Positions 10,722-19,113 are shown, counted from the first letter of the stretch. The stretch is DNA of 64,000 nucleotides from Betaproteobacteria bacterium (GCA_016720425.1 JADKKQ010000001.1:682001-746000), one strand, 5' to 3'. Notes: generated by a model from the letters alone, not told the origin. Numbers and translations: made by a program.

Positions 10722-10783
10722 TGGGAGGCCTTCAGGCGCGAACGCAGTTTCGAGGCGGCGATTCGCGGCCAAGGCCGCTCCCA
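10722..10783. repeat. REP doublet (REPIN-like inverted pair)
   Basis: Two related palindromic units face each other. The first runs from TGGGAG (10722) through GCCTTCAGGCGCGAACGC. The second, read on the other strand from 10783, is TGGGAGCGGCCTTGGCCGCGAA. The second contains the perfect stem GCGGCC-AA-GGCCGC (10765-10778). TGGGAG heads, a central GGCCTT-like palindrome and GCGAA tails are characteristic of REP sequences mobilised by RAYT transposases in Pseudomonas and Xanthomonadales. It lies in the gap after uxuA. No RAYT gene is in the window. Confidence 0.65.
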
Positions 10784-10855
10784 CGAAGATCCTCGCTGGA
10801 CACGTCATGGTTCCGAAAGGCCGGCGGCGACCCGCCGCCGCGCACCGTTGCGCCG

Positions 10856-11734
10856 TCACCGCCGTTGCGCCGGTTCGCCGAAGAAGTCCTGCATGAAGAA
10901 GCGTTCGAGTTCCGCGTTGTCGGCGAGGCGCGCCGACAGCGTGACGTCGCCCAGCTTCTGCGACCGCCACAGGAACTGCTCCTGCTCGTACTCGCGGATG
11001 ATCGCGATCATCCGGCGGACCACGGCGGTGCGGATGTCCCCGTCGCGGTCGCGCCGGACCTCGTACTTCTGCGTCAGCCGGCGCCCGGCTTCCTTGTGCC
11101 AGCCGAAGAACAGGAACTCGGCGTCGTCGTAGCCCAGCCGCGTGATCTGGAATACGCCGCCGCTGTTGCGGGTCGCGTCGCCCGGTGGCGCCGCGTTGAT
11201 CGTGGCGATGTTCGCGGCCAGCGCCCGATCGCGGCGCGCCTTCTCGTCGTCGACCGTCGCTGCCGGCGCCGGGGAGTCCGTCGCGCCGCGCGCCTGGCGG
11301 CGCGACGCCACATAGGCGGCGAGGTCGCCGGCGACCAGCGCGGGCGGCGTGGCGACGGCCGGCGCCGGCAAGGGCGGGGCCGGCACCGGCACGGGCACGG
11401 GCAGCGGCGAGCGCGGAGCGGCGAGGCGTGGCGGCGGCGCGGCACGCGGGATCGCCGGTCGCGCGATCCGCTCCGGGGGGCGGAGGGTCGGCGATGCGGG
11501 CTGCGGCGGGGGGGACGGCGCGGGCGCCGGCGGACGCCCTTCGGCCAGGCGGACCGCCAGCGGCGCCTTGGCCCCGTCGACGCCGAGGGCCTCCTTCGGC
11601 TTGACGCGCATCGCGGGCGGCCCGACCAGCAGCGCGACGAGGTGAACGAGCAGCGACAGCGCGACGGCCACCCAGATCGTGCGGACGGTCACGTACTCGC
11701 TCGGCGAGCGACGATGGTCTTGCCAGGAGGTCAT
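10856..11734 (-). CDS. TonB-like membrane-anchored protein of unknown function
   Basis: A 292-residue protein with a short cytoplasmic start and one membrane helix (IWVAVALSLLVHLVALLVG, about residues 19-37). A long Pro/Ala-rich linker (about residues 60-130) follows, then a folded C-terminal domain (QITRLGYDDAEFLFFGWHKE and onward). The layout and the SLLVHL signature in the helix resemble TonB/TolA-type energy or envelope-spanning proteins, but a canonical TonB C-terminus is not recognisable. The start at 11734 is preceded by AGGA-like sequence; longer in-frame starts add Arg-rich sequence only. It is the last gene of the leftward run of cluster A and may be transcribed separately. Confidence 0.65.
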   Translation of the reverse strand: MTSWQDHRRSPSEYVTVRTIWVAVALSLLVHLVALLVGPPAMRVKPKEALGVDGAKAPLAVRLAEGRPPAPAPSPPPQPASPTLRPPERIARPAIPRAAPPPRLAAPRSPLPVPVPVPAPPLPAPAVATPPALVAGDLAAYVASRRQARGATDSPAPAATVDDEKARRDRALAANIATINAAPPGDATRNSGGVFQITRLGYDDAEFLFFGWHKEAGRRLTQKYEVRRDRDGDIRTAVVRRMIAIIREYEQEQFLWRSQKLGDVTLSARLADNAELERFFMQDFFGEPAQRR

Positions 11735-11908
11735 CCGGCGAGCGCTGGCGGGGCGGGATCCATGGGGGCGACGACGATAGCACGCGCGACCGGCGGGGGC
11801 GGCCTGCAGCACGCGCCGCGATGCGACCCTCGCCGCGGACGTCGGCTCCGGTCGACGCTGCCCGTACCCGGCCGCAGCACCCGGCGCGTCACGCTCGCGC
11901 GGTCGGCG

Positions 11909-12604
11909 TCATCCCGGCGTCGCCGCCCGGGCAGCGCCGGCGTCGTCGATGCGACGCCACACGCTCGCCAGCCAGGGTTGCTGTTCGCGCGGCAATCCGG
12001 GCGGCCGATAGTAGTGCTCCAGTTCCACGAAGCCGGCCGCGCCGACGTGGCGGCGCCAGGTCGCGAGGTCGTGATAGGCGCCGTAGCGCTCGCCCTGCCA
12101 GCCTTCCTCGTTGTCGCCGCGCGGATTCGAGCTGAAGAGGACGCCGTCCGGCTTCAGCGTCGCGCGGAGGTCGCGCAGCACCCGCGGCAGTTCCTGGCTC
12201 GGCACGTGGAACAGGACCGCGTTGGCGAACACGCCGTCGAAGTGCCGCGGCGGCAGGTCGAGCGCCAGCAGGTCCTGCTGCCACACGGGGCACCCGCTGT
12301 GCGCGCGTGCCATCGCGGCGAGGTTGGCGGCCGCCTCCAGCCCCACGGCGCGATGGCCGCGCCGGGTGAACGCGACGAGGTCGCGCCCGGGACCGCAGCC
12401 GAGGTCGAGGATCGTGAACGGCGGGCGGCCGGCGATGTGCCGCAGCAGCGCCTCGACGTTCTGGCTCACGTCGTGATCGCGCGTGCCCTGCCAGAACGCT
12501 TCGGCGCGCCCGTCGTAGTGCGCGACGGTCCGCGCGGCGATGCGGGCCAGTTCCTCCGGCGCCAGCGGCGCGCGGTCCGGCGGCGGCGATCCGCGACCGG
12601 TCAC
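11909..12604 (-). CDS. Class I SAM-dependent methyltransferase
   Basis: A 231-residue protein. SAM motif I is ILDLGCGPGRDLVAF (about residues 60-74), the acidic residue ending motif II lies in GHRAVGLEAA, and motif IV-like LDLPPRHFDGVFANAVLFHV is near 118-137. The ending GERYGAYHDLATWRRHV and the rest fit a small Methyltransf_11/25-type enzyme; the substrate is unknown. The GTG start at 12604 overlaps the stop of the upstream YiaK-type gene as GTGA, which indicates translational coupling. A methyltransferase inside a sugar-acid operon is unusual, and its role there is not evident. Confidence 0.8.
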   Translation of the reverse strand: MTGRGSPPPDRAPLAPEELARIAARTVAHYDGRAEAFWQGTRDHDVSQNVEALLRHIAGRPPFTILDLGCGPGRDLVAFTRRGHRAVGLEAAANLAAMARAHSGCPVWQQDLLALDLPPRHFDGVFANAVLFHVPSQELPRVLRDLRATLKPDGVLFSSNPRGDNEEGWQGERYGAYHDLATWRRHVGAAGFVELEHYYRPPGLPREQQPWLASVWRRIDDAGAARAATPG

Positions 12605-13418
12605 AGCGCCCGGATCTTCGCCCACACGCCGTCGTCGACCGGGATCCCCGGGTCTGGGCCCCTTCCCGGGGGGGGGGGGGGGGGGGGCCCCCCCTGTCGG
12701 CCGCACCGGGTCGCCCAGCTTGCCACCTGGAACAGCGCCCGCCGGCGGTGGCGACCAGGTCGAGCAGGATCGCCCGCCCTTCAAGTCGGCAGGCGCAGCC
12801 TCGGACTCGCCCGGATCGGTGGAATGTTGCCGGCTGGCGCCGGGCACCGCCGGCGCTCTTGGCGGCCTCCATCTGGCCGTAGGAAAACTGCGCCATCGCC
12901 ATGTCGACGACGACGTGGCCGCCGTCGCGCGGCAGCGCCATGATGAACGGATTGTTGCCGATGCGGCGGTCGCGCGCGCCCCAGGCCGGCATGTTCGGCT
13001 GGGTGTTGGTCCAGCAGATGCCGATGCACCCGGCGTCGGCCGCCTGCCAGCCGTAGGTGCCGCCGCGCAGCCAGTGGTTGGTGTTGCGCAGCGCCACGCA
13101 GCCGAGGCCGCGCGCGAGCCCGACCGCGCGGTCCATCGCCAGCTTGGCGTTGACGTTGCCGAGCCCGAGATTGCCGTCCCAGCGTTCGAAGCCGCCGATG
13201 CCGTCGACCTTGGTCGGCGTGGCGTTGACCTGGATGTAGCCCTTGTCGATGTACTCGACCACCCGCGGGAAGCGGTTGACGCCGTGCGAGTAGACGCCGT
13301 CGCAGCTGGTCTCGGCAATCAGCCGGGCCGAGATCTCGGCGATGTCGTCGCGGCATCCCTTCTTGACCAGGACGCGCTTGAACTCGGCTTGCAGGTCGGC
13401 AAATGCGATGCGGGGCAT
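12601..13418 (-). pseudogene. 2,3-diketo-L-gulonate reductase (YiaK) family, disrupted copy
   Basis: The intact N-terminal part starts MPRIAFADLQAEFKRVLVKK and continues in frame to MEAAKSAGG near residue 193. It includes the Ldh_2-family signatures SCDGVYSHGVNRFPR and NTNHWLRGGTYGWQ. It then breaks up. Fragments of the expected sequence appear in different frames (TDPGESEAA, AILLDLVATA), and the expected ending GIPVDDGVWAKIRAL followed by TGA lies at 12601-12650. The span of 818 bases is not a multiple of three and is about 200 bases shorter than the paralogue at 22213-23235. A G20-C7 run sits in the damaged part. A decayed gene is possible; a collapsed or badly read assembly segment is at least as likely. 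Family role: NAD(P)H reduction of diketo/keto sugar acids. Confidence 0.7.
12668..12694. repeat. Homopolymer tract G20 followed by C7
   Basis: Twenty G (12668-12687) are followed directly by seven C (12688-12694) inside the damaged YiaK-type gene. It would encode only Pro or Gly runs foreign to the family. Poly-G of this kind is a known false signal of two-colour sequencing chemistry, so it may not exist in the organism. Confidence 0.85.
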
Positions 13419-13521
13419 GATGACGCCTTTCCTGAAGGTTGACGGGCAGGCTCCGGTCGGGCCGAAGCCGGATGGTCTCTCCGCCGCAGGCGCAGCTGCA
13501 GTCGCGGTCGCGCCGTTGTCG

Positions 13522-14514
13522 TCAGTAGCCGTGCCGCGCGCGGTATTCGCGCAGAATCTCGTCGGCGACGAAGCTCGACCGTGCCGCGCTCTCCGGCGTG
13601 CCGGGGCAGGGTGCGCCGCCGTTGAGGTCGTCGACGATCGACTGGATGAACGGCTGCTGCACGTGCGGCGGGTTGGGGATCGCGAGCTCCTGCGTGCCGC
13701 CGGTCGTCGCGAGGCGCAGCGGCGTGTCGGCGAAGAACGCGAACTCGATCCGGCCTGCGCCACCGACGATCTCCACCCGGTCGACGTCGTCGGCGCCGGC
13801 GTAGCACCACGAACCCGACCCCAGCGCGCCGCCCTCGTGGCGCCAGGCGGCGGTGACCGTGTCCTCGACGTCGTAGAGCCCGGCGCCGTTGGCGGCGACG
13901 CCGTGGACCTCGACGATCGGGCCGAAGACGAAATCGAGGAAGTCGAGCACGTGCACGCCCATGTCCAGGAACTTGCCGCCGCCGGCGACCTCGGGCTTGA
14001 GACGCCAGGGAAGCGTCGCGCGCGAGCGCTCTTCCGGCGCCGGCGGCTGGTGCTGGGTCACGTGGATGCAGCGCACCGCGCCGATCGCGCCGGCGTCGAT
14101 CCAGGACTTGACCTGGAGGAAACGCGGCATCGCCCGCCGGTAGAAGGCGACGAACAGCCGGCGCTCGAGTCGCCGGCATTCGGCGATGATGGCCTCGCAC
14201 TCGTCGAAGCGCAGCGCCATCGGCTTCTCGACGTAGACGTGCTTCCCGGCGCGCGCCGCCAGCAGCGACAGCGCCTTGTGCGAACTGGGCGGCGTCGCGA
14301 CGTAGACGGCGTCGAGGTCCGGGTCCTGCACCAGCGCCTCGGCCGAGTCGTAGACACGGGGCACGTCGTGGCGGGAGGCGTAGGAGCGCGTCAGCGCCGG
14401 GTCGGCGCTGGCCACGGCCAGCAGCGCCGAGTGGTCGGCCTTGTAGAAGCCGGGACCGCTCTTCACCTCGCAGACGGCGCCGCAGCCGATCATCCCCCAG
14501 CGTATGGTCTTCAC
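13522..14514 (-). CDS. Gfo/Idh/MocA-family NAD(P)-dependent oxidoreductase
   Basis: A 330-residue enzyme. The Rossmann start IRWGMIGCGAVCEVKSGPGF gives the GxGxxx dinucleotide motif near residues 9-14. VYVATPPSSHKALSLLAA is near 70-87, and the family hallmark EKPMAL (catalytic Lys) near 95-100. The C-terminal part holds GGGKFLDMGVHVLDFLDF, with Asp/His residues expected at the active site. Such enzymes oxidise or reduce hydroxyls of inositols, sugars or sugar acids; the exact substrate is open. It sits 14 bases after the YiaL-like gene and about 100 bases before the YiaK-type gene, so it is part of the TRAP operon. Confidence 0.88.
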   Translation of the reverse strand: MKTIRWGMIGCGAVCEVKSGPGFYKADHSALLAVASADPALTRSYASRHDVPRVYDSAEALVQDPDLDAVYVATPPSSHKALSLLAARAGKHVYVEKPMALRFDECEAIIAECRRLERRLFVAFYRRAMPRFLQVKSWIDAGAIGAVRCIHVTQHQPPAPEERSRATLPWRLKPEVAGGGKFLDMGVHVLDFLDFVFGPIVEVHGVAANGAGLYDVEDTVTAAWRHEGGALGSGSWCYAGADDVDRVEIVGGAGRIEFAFFADTPLRLATTGGTQELAIPNPPHVQQPFIQSIVDDLNGGAPCPGTPESAARSSFVADEILREYRARHGY

Positions 14515-14528
14515 CGGTTCGCCTTCCG

Positions 14529-15002
14529 CTATTGGAGCAACGCCACGCGAACCTTCAGCACGACCTTGCGGATCGGCTCCGGCCCGTCGATGGCGCCGCC
14601 CGGGCGATGCACGTCGCTGGGCATGAACACGGCGAAACTGCCGGGGCGCATCGTCAGCGTCGCCTCGTCCTGCACGTCGGCGTAGAACAGCAGGTCGCGC
14701 GTGGCGAGCATGTCCTCGCCGACCTTGTGCCTGCCGGTGTCGACGGCGACGCCGATCTGCTCGCGGCCGGTGACCAGGAACTGCACGTCGGCGTACTGGC
14801 GGTGCACTTCCGGGCGGCAGTCGGCGACCGGCTTGGTGTTCATGTCGATCACCTGCACGTAGATGTCCTTGCCCTGGACGTCGTAATTGCCCGCGGGCAG
14901 GGCGGTGAAGTCGGTGTCCCTGAGGTGCTGCAGGGCCAGGCGCAGCGGCGCCGGGACCATGGGCAGGAGGTCCTGCAGTTGCCCGATGTGGCCGGAAATC
15001 AT
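14529..15002 (-). CDS. YhcH/YjgK/YiaL family protein
   Basis: A 157-residue single-domain protein starting MISGHIGQLQDLLP, with the cupin-like DUF386 fold signatures GNYDVQGKDIYVQV, CRPEVHRQYADVQF and FAVFMPSDVHRPG. E. coli YiaL and YhcH belong here; they are encoded next to sugar-acid transport and catabolic genes and probably act on sugar-acid epimers or anomers. The ATG at 15002 has GGAG six bases upstream; an in-frame TTG four codons earlier is not preferred. It lies between the TRAP binding protein gene and the Gfo/Idh gene. Confidence 0.9.
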   Translation of the reverse strand: MISGHIGQLQDLLPMVPAPLRLALQHLRDTDFTALPAGNYDVQGKDIYVQVIDMNTKPVADCRPEVHRQYADVQFLVTGREQIGVAVDTGRHKVGEDMLATRDLLFYADVQDEATLTMRPGSFAVFMPSDVHRPGGAIDGPEPIRKVVLKVRVALLQ

Positions 15003-15096
15003 GGAAGGCTCCAATGATGGACGGGGAAAAGAAAAAACCGGGGTGAAGACCGGTCGCGACGCGCGCGGCCGGCCCTCACGCCCGGTTCGGGGGAGC

Positions 15097-16089
15097 CTAG
15101 CGCTGCGCGTCGACCGCCTTCATGACGTCGGCGCTGCCGGCGAACTTCGCGGCGAAGGTCGTGCGGACGTTCTTGGTGGCGGCCTCGAACGGCGCGTTCT
15201 CGACCTTCTCGACGACCTGGATGCCCTTGCTCTTCAGGTCCTTGACGATGCCGGCGATGTTGTCGGCGTTGAGCTTGCGCTGGTGCCTGGCGCCCTCGAG
15301 CGCGGCCTCCTTCACGGCTTGCTGATGGGCCGGCGAGAGCGCGTCGAACTTCGCCTTGTTCATCACCAGCACCAGCGCGCTGTACGCGTGGTAGGTGAGG
15401 CTGACGTGCTTCTGCACCTCGTAGAACTTCGACGAATAGAACACGCCCAGCGGGTGCTCCTGCGCATCGACGGTCTTCATCTCCAGCGCCGTGTAGAGCT
15501 CGGCGATGGGCATCGGCACCGGGTTGGCACCCAGTTCCTTGAACGCCTCGATGTGCGCCGGGCTGCCGGTGGTGCGCATCTTCAGGCCCTTGACGTCCGC
15601 CGGCACCTTGATCGGGTGCTTGGAGTTGGTCATCTGGCGCCAGCCGTTGTCCCAGAAGGCGAGGCCCTTGAGGCCGAGCGGCTCCAGCTTGGCGAGGATC
15701 GCCATCCCCGTCGGGCCGTCGAGCACCTTGTACGCGTGCTCCGAATCCTTGAACAGGTACGGGATGTCGAACACGCCGATCAGCGATTCGAGGCCGGTGA
15801 AGTTGCCGGAACCGGAGACCGCCATGTCGATCGTGCCGCCGCGCACGCCGGCGATCGCCGCCTGGAACGTGCCCAGCTGGCTGTCGGTGAAGATCTTGAG
15901 GTCGAGCGCGCCGTTGGTCTTCGCCTTCAGCACGTCGTTCATCTTGACCGCGGCCTGGTACTGCGTGTCGGCGCGTGGCGCCTCGGAGGCGAAGCGGAAC
16001 GACTGCGTCTGCGCCTGCGCCACGCCGAGGACGCCCGCGAGCGCGCCCGCGACGACCAGCGACTTGAAAATGCCGTGTTGCTTCTTCAT
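15097..16089 (-). CDS. TRAP transporter substrate-binding protein, DctP family (YiaO-like)
   Basis: A periplasmic binding protein of 330 residues with a Sec signal peptide (MKKQHGIFKSLVVAGALAGV, cleavage after AQA near residue 27). DctP signatures: IAGVRGGTIDMAV, PYLFKDSEHAYKVLDGP, and GLKMRTTGSPAHIEAFKELG, where the Arg normally clamps the substrate carboxylate. ELYTALEMKTVDAQEHP comes next. A strong AGAAGGAG ribosome site precedes the ATG. It delivers a carboxylated sugar (uronate, aldonate or keto-gulonate type) to the DctQM permease encoded just upstream. The gene order small permease, large permease, binding protein, YiaL matches the yia type of cluster in content. Confidence 0.92.
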   Translation of the reverse strand: MKKQHGIFKSLVVAGALAGVLGVAQAQTQSFRFASEAPRADTQYQAAVKMNDVLKAKTNGALDLKIFTDSQLGTFQAAIAGVRGGTIDMAVSGSGNFTGLESLIGVFDIPYLFKDSEHAYKVLDGPTGMAILAKLEPLGLKGLAFWDNGWRQMTNSKHPIKVPADVKGLKMRTTGSPAHIEAFKELGANPVPMPIAELYTALEMKTVDAQEHPLGVFYSSKFYEVQKHVSLTYHAYSALVLVMNKAKFDALSPAHQQAVKEAALEGARHQRKLNADNIAGIVKDLKSKGIQVVEKVENAPFEAATKNVRTTFAAKFAGSADVMKAVDAQR

Positions 16090-16143
16090 TGCGTTGCTCC
16101 TTCTCTGTTTGTCAGGACTGCCTGCTGCCTCGGCTCGCGAGCG

Positions 16144-16168
16144 CATTGCCGCCGATGCGCGGGCAATG
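16144..16168 (-). other. Stem-loop between TRAP permease and binding-protein genes
   Basis: CATTGCC (16144-16150) pairs with GGCAATG (16162-16168) over an 11-base loop in the 131-base gap after the large permease gene. In the mRNA it would sit upstream of the binding-protein gene. Such a position fits an RNA processing or stabilising element that raises binding protein above permease level; this role is inference. Confidence 0.4.
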
Positions 16169-16220
16169 ATAGGGCAGGAACGTCGAGCCGTCCGCTCCTG
16201 CTCCGGAACGAGAGACCTCG

Positions 16221-17519
16221 TCAGTAGAACCACCGTGCGGGCACGATCACGAGGTCGGGGAACAGCACCAGCAGGAACATCACCAGCGTCTCGGCGATCA
16301 GGAACGGCCACATGCCCTTGATCACCGAGTCGAGATTGACCCGCGCCACCCCCGACACGACGTTGAGCACGGTGCCGACCGGCGGGGTGATGAGGCCGAT
16401 GGCGTTGTTCATCATGAACATGATGCCGAAGTAGTACGGATCGATGCCGGCTTCCTTGACCAGGGGCATCAGCACCGGGGTGAGGATCAGCACGGTGGGG
16501 GCGAGGTCGAGCGGGATCGCCACGGCGAACACCAGCAGCATCAGCACCGCCATCAGCAGCAGCTTGTTGTGCATGAACGGCTGCATCATCGCCGTCACCT
16601 GGCCGGGAATCTCGGCGATGGTGATGAGCCAGGCGACGACCATCGACGCGGCGACGATCAGCATGATCGCCGAGCAGGTCTTGGCGGCGGTGAGCAGGAT
16701 CTTGGGCAGGTCGCGGATCTTGAGGCCCTTGTAGACGAACAGGCTGATCAGCAGCGCGGTGACCGCGGCGACCACCGCGGCTTCGGTCGGCGTGAACGCG
16801 CCGGTCTTCATCCCGCCGAGGATGATCACCGGCAGCGACAGCGCCCAGATGCCCTCGCGCAGCGCCTTCAGCAGCGGCCCGAAGGCGAACTTCTGCTTGG
16901 GCGCTTCCTTGAAGTCCTTGCGGGCGACGAAGCGCCAGGTGATCACCAGCGACGTCGCCATCAGCAGGCCCGGGAAGATGCCGGTGAAGAACAGCTTGGT
17001 GATCGACAGCTGCGACACCACGCCGAACAGCACCAGCGGCATCGCCGGCGGCAGGATCGGGGCGATGCAGCCGGCGCCGGCGATGAGGCCGGCCGAGCGC
17101 GGGACGTTGTATTTGGCGTCGCGCATCAGCGGGATCACCACGGCGGCCAGCGCCGCGGTGTCCGCGGCGGCGGAGCCCGAGATGCTGGCGAGCACCAGGC
17201 CGGCCATGATCGCCACGTAGCCCAGGCCGCCGCGCACGTGGCCGACCAGCGTGTTGGCGATCTTGACGATCTGCTGCGAGATGCCGCCCCGGGTCATGAT
17301 CTCGCCGGCGAGCATGAAGAACGGGATCGCCATCAGCGGGAAGTTGTCGGCGCCCGAGATCAGGTACTGCGCCATGATCTGGGTGTTGAAGGTGTCGAGC
17401 GTGCCGATGCTGATGAGGTAGACCATCAGCGACACCGCGCAGACCAGCAGCGCGAACGCCACCGGCATCCCCACGAACATGGCGCCGCACAGCGACACCA
17501 TGAAGATCGTGACAGTCAT
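16221..17519 (-). CDS. TRAP transporter large permease, DctM family (YiaN-like)
   Basis: A 432-residue polytopic inner-membrane protein that forms the sodium- or proton-driven translocation channel. Family signatures are FPLMAIPFFMLAGEIMTRGG (about residues 60-79), LASISGSAAADTAALAAVVIP (the duplicated SGSxxAD motif), AGCIAPILPPAMPLVLFG, and near the end NNAIGLITPPVGTVLNVVSG. Length and about 12 hydrophobic segments are normal for DctM. It is 39 bases downstream of the DctQ-like gene. Confidence 0.93.
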   Translation of the reverse strand: MTVTIFMVSLCGAMFVGMPVAFALLVCAVSLMVYLISIGTLDTFNTQIMAQYLISGADNFPLMAIPFFMLAGEIMTRGGISQQIVKIANTLVGHVRGGLGYVAIMAGLVLASISGSAAADTAALAAVVIPLMRDAKYNVPRSAGLIAGAGCIAPILPPAMPLVLFGVVSQLSITKLFFTGIFPGLLMATSLVITWRFVARKDFKEAPKQKFAFGPLLKALREGIWALSLPVIILGGMKTGAFTPTEAAVVAAVTALLISLFVYKGLKIRDLPKILLTAAKTCSAIMLIVAASMVVAWLITIAEIPGQVTAMMQPFMHNKLLLMAVLMLLVFAVAIPLDLAPTVLILTPVLMPLVKEAGIDPYYFGIMFMMNNAIGLITPPVGTVLNVVSGVARVNLDSVIKGMWPFLIAETLVMFLLVLFPDLVIVPARWFY

Positions 17520-17558
17520 CGGTTTTCTCCCTGGCCCGCGATCCGGTGGTTGCTTCGC

Positions 17559-18059
17559 TCAGAGCACATCTTCGAAGCTCGGGGACAGCTCCTGGCTGGA
17601 CATCCGGCCGGTGAGCAGGCGCCAGATCGACCCCAGCAGCAGCACGCCCATGCCGATGCTGCAGACGAGGATGGCGGTGAACACGGCACCGAGCGGGATG
17701 CCGGAGATCGGCGCGATGTTGGTGATCTCGAGCCGCACCACCTGCCAGCCGCCGTAGGTGATGAGCCCGCAGCAGGCGAGCGTGGCGACGTCGCTGAAGA
17801 GCTTGCAGGCCTTCTTGCCGCCCAGCGGCAGCTTCTTGGTCAGCATGTGGACGCCGAGGTGGGCGTTGTCGCGCAGCGTCAGCACCGCGCCCAGGAACAC
17901 GACCCAGATGAACATGAAGCGCGAGACTTCCTCGGAGAACGTGATCCCGAGGTTGAAGCCGTAGCGCAGCACGACGTTGGAGAACACGAGCACGACCATC
18001 ATGGCCAGCATGAAGATCAGCGTCCATTCCATGACGCGAACCAGTGTGCGAGTGAACAT
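17559..18059 (-). CDS. TRAP transporter small permease, DctQ family (YiaM-like)
   Basis: A 166-residue protein with four predicted helices: VMEWTLIFMLAMMVVLVFSN, FMFIWVVFLGAVLTLRD, LACCGLITYGGW and FTAILVCSIGMGVLLLGSIW. LRYGFNLGITFSEEVSRFMF is the DctQ signature around residues 32-51. It is the scaffold subunit that pairs with DctM in the membrane. First gene of the leftward TRAP operon; a promoter and palindrome lie about 140-170 bases upstream. Confidence 0.9.
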   Translation of the reverse strand: MFTRTLVRVMEWTLIFMLAMMVVLVFSNVVLRYGFNLGITFSEEVSRFMFIWVVFLGAVLTLRDNAHLGVHMLTKKLPLGGKKACKLFSDVATLACCGLITYGGWQVVRLEITNIAPISGIPLGAVFTAILVCSIGMGVLLLGSIWRLLTGRMSSQELSPSFEDVL

Positions 18060-18200
18060 CGTCGACCTCCCCGAAATGCGTCAGCGCCCCGGCGGGCCGT
18101 CGCGCCGTCGCCGCGCGGTCCCCTTCCGCCGTCCGCGGCAGCGAACCGCAAACGCCGCGCGCCCGCCCGCCCCGGTCGCCTGCCGACGGGCACGCGGCGA

Positions 18201-18233
18201 AACTAGTATGGTAGTTATGGTCATGGCGCGCAA
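18201..18233 (-). promoter_or_regulatory. Candidate promoter with overlapping GTATGG-core operator for the TRAP operon
   Basis: AACTA-GTATGG-TAGTT (18201-18216) has perfect 5-bp arms. On the minus strand a -35-like TTGCGC (18233-18228), a 17-base spacer and a -10-like CATACT (18210-18205) are visible, so the operator covers the -10. The same core with related arms recurs before the GntR gene (25503-25522), suggesting one regulator for both. The rest of the 262-base gap 18060-18321 shows no gene. Confidence 0.55.
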
Positions 18234-18321
18234 CAGCGACCTAGCCGGATATTGATCTCGAACAAGGTTGGAGGGAAGCGTGCCGCGCGCTGGAGGCCGC
18301 CGGGGGGCCTGCCGGCCATCG

Positions 18322-19077
18322 TCAGCGTCCCAGCCAGCCGCCGTCGACGACCAGCGTCGTGCCGTTGACGTAGTCGGACGCGCCGGAGGCGAGGTAGACG
18401 GCCGCACCGACCATGTCCTCGGGCTTGCCCCAGCGCCCCGCGGGGATGCGTTCCATGATCTGCCGGCTGCGGGTCGGGTCGGCCATCAGCGCGGTGTTCA
18501 TCTCGGTGTCCATGTAGCCCGGCGCGATGCAGTTGACGTTCACGCCCTGGCTGGCCCACTCGTTGGACAGCGCCTTGGTGAATTGCGCGACCGCGCCCTT
18601 GGCCGCCGCGTAGGCCGGCACGGTCACCCCGCCCTGGAACGACAGCAGCGAGGCGATGTTGACGATCTTGCCGGCCTTGCGCGCCACCATCCCGCGCCCG
18701 ACCGCCTGGCAGAGGAAGAACACGGCGCTCATGTTGACGCCGATGACGAAGTCCCAGTCCCGGCGCGGGAAGTCGACCGCCTTGTGCCGGCTCTGCACGC
18801 CGGCGTTGTTGAGCAGGATGTCGATCGGGCCGAGCCGGCGCTCGACTTCGGCGACCAGGCCGCCGAGGCCGTCGACGTTCGCCAGGTCGAATTCGACGAA
18901 TTCGCCGCGCCGGCCCGTCGCGGCGATCTCGTCGACGACGCCCTGTTCGCGCTTGCGGCCGACGACCGCCACGTCGGCGCCGGCTGCGGCGAGGCCCACG
19001 GCCATCGCGCGGCCGAGGCCGCGGCTGCCGCCGGTCACCAGCGCCACCTTGCCCTGCAGGCTGAAGAGATCGTGCAT
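18322..19077 (-). CDS. SDR-family sugar-acid dehydrogenase, KduD-like (2-deoxy-D-gluconate 3-dehydrogenase type)
   Basis: A 251-residue classical SDR: TGGSRGLG cofactor motif at residues 15-22, NNAG near 90, and catalytic YAAAK in VPAYAAAKGAVAQF near residues 154-158. APGYMDTEMNTALMADPTRS is close to the KduD/gluconate-5-dehydrogenase pattern. It would interconvert a keto and a hydroxy sugar acid, for example 2-keto-3-deoxygluconate-derived or fructuronate-type compounds. It ends a leftward set with the zinc dehydrogenase (36-base gap) and the PGDH-like gene. The exact substrate is not determinable. Confidence 0.85.
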   Translation of the reverse strand: MHDLFSLQGKVALVTGGSRGLGRAMAVGLAAAGADVAVVGRKREQGVVDEIAATGRRGEFVEFDLANVDGLGGLVAEVERRLGPIDILLNNAGVQSRHKAVDFPRRDWDFVIGVNMSAVFFLCQAVGRGMVARKAGKIVNIASLLSFQGGVTVPAYAAAKGAVAQFTKALSNEWASQGVNVNCIAPGYMDTEMNTALMADPTRSRQIMERIPAGRWGKPEDMVGAAVYLASGASDYVNGTTLVVDGGWLGR

Positions 19078-19113
19078 TGCCAGTCCTTTCCTTGGTCGAG
19101 TCCGCTGCCGGCC

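Noticed and set aside
12668..12694. Poly-G/C as a G-quadruplex regulatory element
   Set aside because: It lies inside a damaged coding region with missing sequence; artefact is the simpler explanation.
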